Shown piece by piece: positions 56,678 to 64,000 of a DNA stretch of 64,000 nucleotides. The stretch comes from Camphora micrantha. Taxonomy: Eukaryota > Streptophyta > Magnoliopsida > Laurales > Lauraceae. Under the pieces are notes generated by a model. That model saw only the letters and a program-made list of their open reading frames with translations. It searched no databases and was not told where the DNA came from. Position numbers and translations under genes: made by a program. The first letter of the stretch is position 1. Every line of letters begins with the position of its first letter. The stretch is taken from assembly GCA_003546025.1 (NCBI GenBank), contig QPKB01000001.1, positions 44,880,553 through 44,944,552 on the forward strand. Direction: 5' to 3'.

Positions 56678-58003
56678 TGTTAGAGTTTTTGTTATGTTGC
56701 AATTTGATAAGATGCATTCATTTTCATAGCTTGACTTCTCATTCTTCATGTTCTTAATCTTAGGATCTTCATGCATATTTCTCATTCATAATCTTTGTTT
56801 TTATTAAATGATATGCATGGTTTTCAAATCTTAATTATCTTAAGTTCATGACGTTTTTAGTTCAGATTTTAAAATCTCAAAATGTTCTTTCTTTGAGTTC
56901 AAAAATCATTTCAAGCTTTTCAAAGTTTTCTTCTTTAAATCCATATTTTAGTTTGAAGAGTTTCATGTCTTTTGAAAATAAGTTTTTCTTTTTTTTTTTA
57001 GCCTTGATTCCAAGCTTGTTTAATGTTCTTCGAGGTCCCTTGGTGTTCAACCCTCTTGGTTTCATGTTTCTAAATTTATTAGTGTTTCTGGGCTGAATCC
57101 GGTCGACCACATGTGTGGCCGGTCGACCGGCCCAATGGACCCGGTCGACCGGCTCCACTGTGGGTCGACCGGGCTTCTAGCCGTTAAGCCTCATTCTGCA
57201 ACAGGCACATTTTTGACCGTTAAGGGGAGGTCGACCGGGCACAGGGGCAGGTCGACCGAGGACTATCCGTTGGGAACTTTTTCTTTATAAAAAGTGACTT
57301 TTTGTTTTGAAAAAAGTGCTGAACTTTTGGAAATTTTCAAGGCCAAGAAAGAACAACATTTTAGGAGAATTAGTGAAGGGATTATAAAGCCAATCCATTG
57401 ATTCAACCTTTGATCTTCAAATGGGTGTGCTTTCTTTATCTCAAGATTAATTTCATGCTTTGCTTCTAAATCTTTATTTTCTTTTAAGCATGATCAAATA
57501 GTTGGCTTTCTTTTTGAGATGTTGTGTTTCATAACATGCTTTGAACTTTGAAATGTTTTAACTTTATGAAATCAACATATGATTTACCATTCACACGAGT
57601 TATGAATCCTTGCTTTCAAATCTAACTTGTTAATCTTAAGATTGTTCTTTCTCATTCAAGTTTGATCTTTTGGAAAACCATGTGTCTGTCAAACAACTCT
57701 TTCTCTACATATGTTTATCATCTTTGCATCATTTAAAGTTTCATCTTTCTAAAAAGAGATAGAGTGATTTCTAGTATATGCATTATTCATAGTCTGTCAT
57801 TCATATGCATGCTTTTAGAAGTTAAGTTTTCACTTTCTAGTCAGCCTTTTTAGAGGCATTAAATTGCACTTCATTGTTCTCTTATCCATGCATTCATAGG
57901 CATTTTATTTAAGAGAAAATCCTCTTGTAAAGGTTATTGCTTAGCCTAAAGAAAAGCATTGTGTATAGGTTATTGCTTAGCCTTAAAAAGCATAAGTGAT
58001 GTA
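56678..58003 (+). repeat. Copia-2 3' LTR, interrupted by Copia-3
   Basis: Starts TGTTAGAG after the polypurine tract. The GGTCGACC array at 57101-57262 has one more ~22-bp unit than the 5' LTR. TATA box at 57286-57293. Sequence stops matching after GTGATGTA at 58003, where TGTTAGGG of Copia-3 begins. Confidence 0.9.
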
Positions 58004-58387
58004 TGTTAGGGATTTTGTATTTGCAATTTGATGGATGCATTATCATTCAAGCATCATTTGATTTGCACACATTTGCATTGTTTTAGAAAACTTGAAATCT
58101 TGATTTACTCATGCATTGTTTTAAATCTTGTAAATCATATGTTTTATGCATGATTTGTTTTTAATCTTGGATGCATTTGTTTTTGAAAAGAAGTTTTAGA
58201 AATCAAGCAAACCTTTGGTTTTAAAGTTTTGAATCTTTTTAGGTTTTTGTGTTTCATGTTTTTAAACCACTTAGTTTGATTTAAAACATATTTCCAAGCT
58301 TGATTTAATGGCCCAAAAAGTTCCCTCAGGAAAAACTTTGAAATATGCATAAAATATGCAAATTAGGGAATTTTGGTCCCAGGCTCG

Positions 58388-58459
58388 GGTCGACCGCGCA
58401 GTGTGGCCGGTCGACCGGCCCAAGGGACCCGGTCGACCGGCCACACTGCGCGGTCGACC
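58388..58459. repeat. 72-bp palindrome with 31-bp perfect arms
   Basis: Arms 58388-58418 and 58429-58459 are perfect reverse complements across a 10-bp spacer. Each arm begins and ends with a GGTCGACC core, so four smaller palindromes are nested in one large one. Could extrude as a cruciform. Confidence 0.92.
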
Positions 58460-59384
58460 GGGAAAGAGCCGTTGGGCCTCTTTTCAAACGGTCAGATTTT
58501 TTACCGTTGAGCCCGGGTCGACCGCCCAGTGTAGCAGGTCGACCGGGGACACGTGAAAACTCACTTTTTGAGTATAAAAGGAGTTTCATTCCCTTGTAAA
58601 TGTTGTTGATCAAAGAAGAGAAGAGAGCCTTCCTTGAGGTGTTGGGAGGCAAGAAAAAGGGGAATGAATCAAGAGAGACCAAGGGGTCATTAGTGAAGCT
58701 AAAGCTTGGATTAATGAAGTTAAATCTCTAAGTAAGCTTTACTTTTATTTATCATATGTTTCATGCTTTGTTTAAATTATTGGTAAATTAATTTTAGCAT
58801 GTTAACTATGATGTGTTGAATCCATTCTTCTCTTAATCTTTGATTCAAGTTGGATTGGATTCTTCACCCTTGATTTCAAACCAAGTTTGTTTTAAAACTT
58901 TATAAAACATGTTTTGTCAAAACCTTTGATTTCTTTTATAACATGTTTCATTTACTTGGTTGAATCAATTTGTTGTTTTCATTCATTTAAACTTTAGTTA
59001 AACTCTTGTTTTGAAAACAACATAGCACATGCATCACATGTTAAGTGTTAATTAGTTTCATACAACTTGTGAGCCTTTGATTTTTACATCATCAACAAGT
59101 TAGTATTTATACATGTGATTTGCATTTCACTTCAATCAAATCTTTGTGAGCATTAAACTTTAAAATGCATTAAGCATACATTAATTGAGCCTTCATTTTA
59201 ACTTGATTGAAGTTATCACACACACACATCATGAACATACACATTTGCATTCATATAGTGTTTGTGTGAGTTAGTTGTTCAATTTCATATCCGCCTAATT
59301 AAGAGGCATATTAATTGAGCATAAATTGTATTCTCTTAGAGTGTTTTGTGTAAACACTACCTTGAGAGAAAATCTCATCTTGTA

Positions 59385-59552
59385 AAGGTTATTGCTTAGC
59401 CTAAGAAAAGCATTGTGTAAAGGTTATATCTTAGCCTAGAAAAGCATCTTGTATAGGTTGTTGTTTAGCCTAGAAAAACAACTTTGTTAGGTTATTGCTT
59501 ATCCTTGGAAAGCATATTGTAGAGGTTATTGCTTAGCCTTTTCAAAAGCATA
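59385..59552 (+). repeat. Five hairpin-forming TTAGCCT units in Copia-3 U5
   Basis: Units at about 59385, 59420, 59455, 59488 and 59523. Most have a loop with TTAGCCT(A) flanked by short arms, typically TGCTT and AAGCA. In the third unit the arms are GTTGTTT and AAACAAC (59460-59466 with 59476-59482), a coordinated change on both sides. Confidence 0.75.
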
Positions 59553-59805
59553 AATAGTGGAAATCCGGTGGGGTGTTGTGACACAAGCCGGTAGTGGATG
59601 TAGGCATTGAGGCCGAACCACTATAAATCATTGTCTAGTGGGGTTTGCTTTGTGGTGATTGTTTTGTTTAAGCTTCCGCATATTGTATGATAATCATCAC
59701 ATGTGACTAGTTGATTGTTAAGAAATTAAAATTGGTCATAATTAGTCATTAAGTGTAGATCACCCTATTCACCCCCCCTCTAGGGTTAGGATCCCGGACT
59801 TTCAA

Positions 59806-59819
59806 TTGGTATCAGAGCC
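59806..59819 (+). promoter_or_regulatory. Copia-3 primer-binding site
   Basis: TTGGTATCAGAGCC, one base after the LTR end, matches the initiator tRNA-Met complement. Confidence 0.88.
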
Positions 59820-59904
59820 TCGTGCTCTTCATTAGGATCAAGTGTTTTTGGAACTCTTGATTAGGTGTAAAAACCTAGAGTCAAAACCCTAGTGTTGTGC
59901 TTTC

Positions 59905-61353
59905 ATGAAAATCATTAGAATGGATTCCACTATGTTAGATTGTTTAGATTATTGTGTAGATTCTTCTAGACCCCTCCTTCCCACTTATGGAGATTCAAAC
60001 CTTGAAATTAATGAATCTCAATTTGAATTAAAAGAGGAAGAAAATGATGAAAATGAAGATGACCTTCAACAAGCCTATGAGGAATTATATACATTTTCCA
60101 TAGAGCTTGATAAGAAAAATAAAAAATTAAGAGAAGAATCTAAAAGACTAAACAATGAATTAGTTTCTTCAAAAGATGAACTTAGAGACAAAGAAGAATT
60201 AATAAATTGTGTAGAATCTAAGTTCATGATCTCTTTACATAACCTATCTAATGTTCAAGATGAACTAAATGAATTAAAGATAGGATGTGATGATCTTAAT
60301 AAGGAAAATTTAAAACTAAGAGATCAATTACAAAGGCAAGACAAAAACATTAACAACCTAGAATCCAAGTTGACTACTTCTAAGGAAAATTTATCTAATG
60401 CTCAAAATAAGATAAAAACTTTAGAACTTGGATCTAATGTTATTAATGAACTTAAATTTGAGTTAAAACTTGCCCATGAAGAACTAAACAAATTTAAGGG
60501 AATTGAAAATGAACTAACAAAAGTTAGAAATGAAAATTCAACCCTTAAAACCCAAGTCACTCAACTTGAAAGCTACAAACAAAAGTATGAGTGCAAATTT
60601 ACCCAAAGTGAAGAAAAAATTGAAAAGTTATTTAAATTGGGTAAATCTCAAGGAGATAGGACGGGTCTTGGTTACAATAGGAATATTTCACATAACCCTA
60701 AATTCACCAACACTTTTGTGAAAGGTGAGTCCTCATTCTCTAGCACTCATACTTCCTTGCCCATATCTAAATGTCATTATTGTGGTAATGAAGGGCATTT
60801 CAAATTTGAGTGCAAACTAAGAAGAAGCCATGTGTCTAAACCCATCTTTGAACCCAAGAAAGTAAAATCAAACTCTATGATGGGTAAGACACTAAAAATC
60901 AAAGAAGACTCCAAGAAGATTAAACATGTTAAATCAATTAAAAAGGAGTCTCCTAAGATAGATTCTAAAAAGGTTAAACAAGTTAAACCAATTATAAAAG
61001 GATCTATCAACAAAAAGCTTCTCAATCTATCCCCCTTAAGTAATCATATGAAAGAACTTTTGAATAAAGTTGCAAAGTTAAATTTAAAATTCAAAAGTCA
61101 ATTAAAGGGAGGAAATAAGAAGAAAAGAAAAATGAATCAATCCCCAAAGAAGAAGAAACACCAACTTCAAAAGACTATTCACCAACCTAAGTTAAATTTA
61201 GTTAAATCTAAACATAATGGTGATAAGTCTAAATTGAAAATTTATCAAGTCAAATCTCCTAAAGTTGGTTGGACTTCTAACCTAGACCTCAAAGATCAAC
61301 CCTCTCAAGACCTTAGGTGGATTCCTAAAGTTATATACTTAGTCAAACCTTAA
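59905..61353 (+). CDS. Copia-3 Gag-like protein: coiled coil, zinc knuckle, basic tail
   Basis: Intact 482-codon ORF from ATG 59905; ATG 59932 is an alternative start. Residues ~45-250 are charged and heptad-rich (EELYTFSIELDKKNKKLREE and onward), a long coiled coil. A CX2CX4HX4C knuckle CHYCGNEGHFKFEC sits at residues 290-303, preceded by a GLGYNRN motif. The C-terminal ~170 residues are lysine-rich and end with DLRWIPKV, which in autonomous relatives precedes the protease. The UBN2 capsid domain found in Copia-2 Gag is missing, as is everything after the linker. The protein may bind element RNA (knuckle, basic tail) and self-associate (coil); that is inferred from domains only. Its intact state among damaged neighbours suggests recent insertion. 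Confidence 0.85.
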   Translation: MKIIRMDSTMLDCLDYCVDSSRPLLPTYGDSNLEINESQFELKEEENDENEDDLQQAYEELYTFSIELDKKNKKLREESKRLNNELVSSKDELRDKEELINCVESKFMISLHNLSNVQDELNELKIGCDDLNKENLKLRDQLQRQDKNINNLESKLTTSKENLSNAQNKIKTLELGSNVINELKFELKLAHEELNKFKGIENELTKVRNENSTLKTQVTQLESYKQKYECKFTQSEEKIEKLFKLGKSQGDRTGLGYNRNISHNPKFTNTFVKGESSFSSTHTSLPISKCHYCGNEGHFKFECKLRRSHVSKPIFEPKKVKSNSMMGKTLKIKEDSKKIKHVKSIKKESPKIDSKKVKQVKPIIKGSINKKLLNLSPLSNHMKELLNKVAKLNLKFKSQLKGGNKKKRKMNQSPKKKKHQLQKTIHQPKLNLVKSKHNGDKSKLKIYQVKSPKVGWTSNLDLKDQPSQDLRWIPKVIYLVKP

Positions 61354-61368
61354 GGCCTTGAACCTCAT

Positions 61369-63589
61369 TGACCAACCTATCCTTTTTAGTTAAATCATAT
61401 TGTTGGTCATGATCATTTGCATTTTTGTTCTTTCTTAGTTACATTTCCTTAAATGCAATGTTTATTTGTAATCAATTGATTTTGTTTTCATGTTCTTTTC
61501 TAAGTTACATATCATGGTTTTCAAAATCATTTGATTATAATTTCATCATGGTAGATTTGCTTTTTGCTCTCATTTAGGTATATCTCTTGCATTGCATTTC
61601 TATTCATGATCAATTGATTGTGATTTCAAAAGCTTTCTTAGCTAGATTTTTCATGATCAATTGATGTTGGAAAATCATTTGATGAATGTCATAGTTAGAT
61701 CCTTTTTGTAAATCAAATGATTTGAAGCAATTCAAGTTTTCCATTGATTTTTAAAGTCATACTTTCAAATGGAAAATTATTGTTTTGCAAAATCAACTTG
61801 TATGTGTTTCCAAGTAGTTACACTTTTTTAAATACAAGTTTTATTAAAAAAAAAAAAAAGACTTTGGAAAATGTTCTAAGCTTCATTAGTTATATTTATA
61901 GAAACATTTTCCTTGAATTTATTTCCTTGTGCTTAATTATGATTTTATCATTTGAAAGGAAATAATTTTTACAAACAATTTGCATCTTTGCTCATTTAGT
62001 TACATTCTTTTTATGCAAATTGATTTTGATGTCTTACATTGCATGGTTGGATATGGTTTCATTGATTTGCATGTTTGTGCCTAACTTGGTATATATTTTC
62101 ATTAATGCAAATTGATGTTGTTTATGCTCTTAATAGTAATATCTTTTGTTTCATGATCATTTGAGATTCAAAAATATATATGAGTTTTTATATGCTACTC
62201 TCATTTGATATGATCCTCATATCCCTTTCCATTGTATTGTAAGCTTAGTACATTTGCTAAGAGTAGAGATTTTGCATGATAGATTAATGGATCATCTTAG
62301 ATGAATTGGATTTAAACCATTGTTCTTAATAGGTAAATCCATATATGAGATCCATTTTCATCTATATGTGATATCCTTCTAACTTCATACCTTCTTGTGC
62401 ACACATGGTTGTATTGTTAATGATATGGTATGAATTAGATCTTGATTGTGATTGATCATCTCTACGCAAATGTCAATGAGTTCCTTGTATGGTTGTAATT
62501 TTAGTTATATTTGTAGAAACCATACTAGAACTAAAATCCATCCTCTATGCCTTCTAGTCATTTCTTTTTGGATGGTTATGATGTTGTTTCATGTGTATTC
62601 TCTTAAAGATGTCATTCTTATACATGTTTCAACTTCATAATAGTGATCTTAATCATATGAACCTCTTTGAAATCCATTACTTGTATTTTACAGTTATATC
62701 TATTGTTTGATGGATCTTAGATGTTGAATTCATATGATTTTGACCCTTTGTAAATTGCATGCTCTTCTAAGTTATATCTTTTTATGCAATTTCTCATGTT
62801 CATCACTATGCTCATTAGTTATATCTTTAAAAGTGATGAATATCCATTTATGATGCTTGATGGAATTTTGTGTTTGTCACATCCTTGCTTTTAATCATGT
62901 TTTCAAATTCAATTGGTTTCAATTGGTATAATTTTCAATTGTTGTAATATCCAATTGGTGTCATATCTTGAGAATGTGATAGACCATGTACATTGGATTG
63001 AACTTTATAGTAATATGTTTTCATTCCATGTTACATTCCATTAGCATCATAATTTTCATGTTGCCACCTCTCTTGTTCATATAGGTATATCTCATGACCA
63101 CCATGCTTATGAGTTCATAATATTGGTTGGTTATTAGTTGAGGTTGGCTTCATGATTGAATTTCATTTCATTCATCTTGCACTTGATAGTCATATTTAAT
63201 GATTGGATGAAATGAATTCAAAATTTTCATAGCATATGATTTTCATAAGTTACATTGATTGATGCTATGATTAGTAAACCCCATAACATCATGGATAGCT
63301 CTAATTTGGACTTTTTCCTAATAGTTATATTCTTTTTAACTCCATTTTAGAGTGATTGTTTTAATAGTCATATCCTTAAATCTCAATTGGTATATTTGTT
63401 TCTTATATATATTCCAATTGGTATCCATGATCGTTTTTCTCCATGGCCTTGCTCTTTATATTGGCAATTTGATCATATTGAGCTTTATGGTTAAATGAAT
63501 CTAATCCTTTCCTTGAAGTTTTTCCTCAATTGGTAAAACCATCTTCTTCTTGCTCCAAATAGTTAAATATTTGTCAAAAGTTTGACAAA
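61369..63589 (+). repeat. Array of about 25 short hairpins with unique stems and shared loop motif
   Basis: Non-coding. Successive inverted repeats have different arms but loops of mostly 20-35 nt with a core like TAGTTATATCTTT. Arm pairs include 61417-61424/61451-61458, 61470-61484/61522-61536 (14 of 15), 61609-61618/61656-61665, 61672-61683/61712-61723 (12), 61737-61745/61768-61776, 61795-61803/61832-61840, 61866-61875/61903-61912, 61919-61928/61956-61965, 61976-61985/62013-62022, 62065-62072/62105-62112, 62307-62314/62334-62341, 62384-62391/62427-62434, 62487-62494/62518-62525, 62752-62760/62784-62792, 62799-62807/62832-62840, 63163-63171/63207-63215, 63227-63235/63262-63270 and 63570-63578/63581-63589 (2-nt loop). 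Other units have 6-7-bp stems. The function is unknown to me. Confidence 0.85.
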
Positions 63590-64000
63590 AGAAGAGAATG
63601 GATTGAGGGGGAGTGTAAACCTTCATAGGAAGTATTAGTGTTGATCAAATTGACCTCTGTATTGGCTATGAACCCTTAGAAACTTCTAATCATACATGAT
63701 GGCCTGTTATGTATTTCATTTTCGTTTTTCATTTGTTAACAGGTGCTACTAAAAGGTATTTTCTTTATTTCATGTGTGTAGGTACCTTTGCAATTTAATG
63801 TCAAAGGGGGAGAAAGCAATCAAGTTGTCTCAAGAGGGTGAGCATGTCCATACATCCTAAGGGGAGATAGTGTATGATCTTCTACAATGGGAGAGAATGC
63901 ATACCTTGCCAAAAGGAGAGAGTGCATGGTCAAAGGGGGAGAGTTGTTAGAAGAGAAAGCTTGGGAGCTAAAGAAGATGCTTGGCTATTGGAAAGAAAGC
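63590..64000 (+). promoter_or_regulatory. Copia-3 purine-rich 3' region
   Basis: AGGGGGAG-type tracts occur at about 63604-63613, 63803-63813, 63859-63866 and 63933-63943, with a CCTTTG...CAAAGG hairpin at 63785-63790 and 63802-63807, as in Copia-1 and Copia-2. The last tract is followed by TTGTTAGAAG, which does not match the 5' LTR start TGTTAGGGATT, so the true polypurine tract and 3' LTR are probably beyond the window. Confidence 0.6.

Larger units (their letters stand above)
49918..58003 (+). mobile_element. Copia-2 LTR retrotransposon, 5' truncated
   Basis: The 5' LTR lacks about its first 132 bp (49918-51407), by comparison with the 3' LTR starting at 56678. Primer-binding site, gag-pol and polypurine tract are present. 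The 3' LTR is interrupted after GTGATGTA at 58003 by Copia-3, so the rest should lie beyond the window. Gag-pol is collinear in one frame with four nonsense codons. Coiled-coil gag and GGTCGACC arrays ally it with Copia-3. Confidence 0.9.
58004..59804 (+). repeat. Copia-3 5' LTR (1801 bp)
   Basis: Starts TGTTAGGGATTTTG and ends ACTTTCA. It contains the GGTCGACC array and 72-bp palindrome (58388-58545), TATAAAAG at 58573-58580, five TTAGCCT hairpin units (59385-59552), the Copia motif GTGGATGTAGGC...CCGAACCAC near 59594-59621, and TTCACCCCCCCT near the end. The U5 part resembles Copia-2, but U3 does not. Confidence 0.88.
58004..64000 (+). mobile_element. Copia-3, gag-only LTR element with hairpin array (incomplete at window end)
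   Basis: 5' LTR 58004-59804, primer-binding site, one intact ORF 59905-61353, a ~2.2-kb non-coding hairpin array, then purine-rich tracts to the window end. No protease, integrase, reverse transcriptase or RNase H is present. The 3' LTR is not reached. It inserted into the 3' LTR of Copia-2. It is probably a non-autonomous family mobilised by an autonomous relative such as the Copia-2 type. Confidence 0.82.

Noticed and set aside
61369..63589. CRISPR array or ordinary satellite
   Set aside because: There is no constant repeat unit; stems differ from unit to unit and only the loop core is shared. The sequence is plant nuclear DNA.
61369..63589. Cluster of microRNA precursors
   Set aside because: Stems are only 6-15 bp, much shorter than plant miRNA precursors need for dicing. 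Not excluded for other small RNAs.
63933..64000. Start of the Copia-3 3' LTR at TTGTTAGAAG
   Set aside because: Following bases do not match the 5' LTR start TGTTAGGGATTTTG, so this is more likely another purine-tract segment.

Overview
The window is nuclear DNA from a flowering plant with a large, transposon-rich genome. Introns are AT-rich with GT-AG borders, and MULE, Helitron, Copia and long-LTR Gypsy elements are nested in one another with MITEs between them. The species cannot be named from sequence alone. I recognise no intact ordinary host gene.

Layout. 1-9007: gene-poor flank with a tRNA-derived SINE-like repeat (3248-3465) and a 201-bp MITE with matching target duplications (7034-7234). 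9008-20253: an 11.2-kb Mutator-like element (MULE) with ~95-bp terminal inverted repeats and a near-perfect 9-bp target duplication. It carries a decayed plant-mobile-domain/Ulp1-protease fusion gene, an intact plant-transposon-protein ORF and a decayed MULE transposase. 20428-28960: palindromic MITEs split by a complete but broken Copia element (Copia-1, 20786-28409). 29596-32430: a 2.8-kb element with 276-bp terminal inverted repeats and gene-like fragments inside. 34102-37318 and 44319-47252: two ~3-kb solo LTRs in opposite orientation, each with a perfect 5-bp target duplication. A Helitron Rep relic (37319-37880) surrounds the first. A shattered Gypsy element (38193-49917) holds the second. 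49918-58003: Copia-2, whose gag-pol is in one frame with four nonsense codons. 58004-64000: Copia-3, inserted into the 3' LTR of Copia-2.

The most unusual structure is in Copia-3. It has one intact ORF (coiled coil, zinc knuckle, basic tail) and no recognisable pol. The place of pol is taken by about 2.2 kb (61369-63589) of head-to-tail short hairpins. Each hairpin has a different self-complementary stem of 6-15 bp around a loop of roughly 20-35 nt carrying a shared core close to TAGTTATATCTTT. Stems vary while their pairing is kept, which is the pattern expected of selected structure. The LTR of the same element holds a smaller set of hairpins with compensatory changes and a 72-bp near-perfect palindrome.

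A second recurring theme is arrays of short palindromes a short distance upstream of TATA boxes in unrelated elements: GAGCTC in Copia-1, GGTCGACC in Copia-2 and Copia-3, CGCTATAGCG in the MULE. Nearly all coding sequences here are transposon genes, and most are inactivated. The exceptions are the MULE passenger ORF at 15683-16696 and the Copia-3 ORF at 59905-61353.
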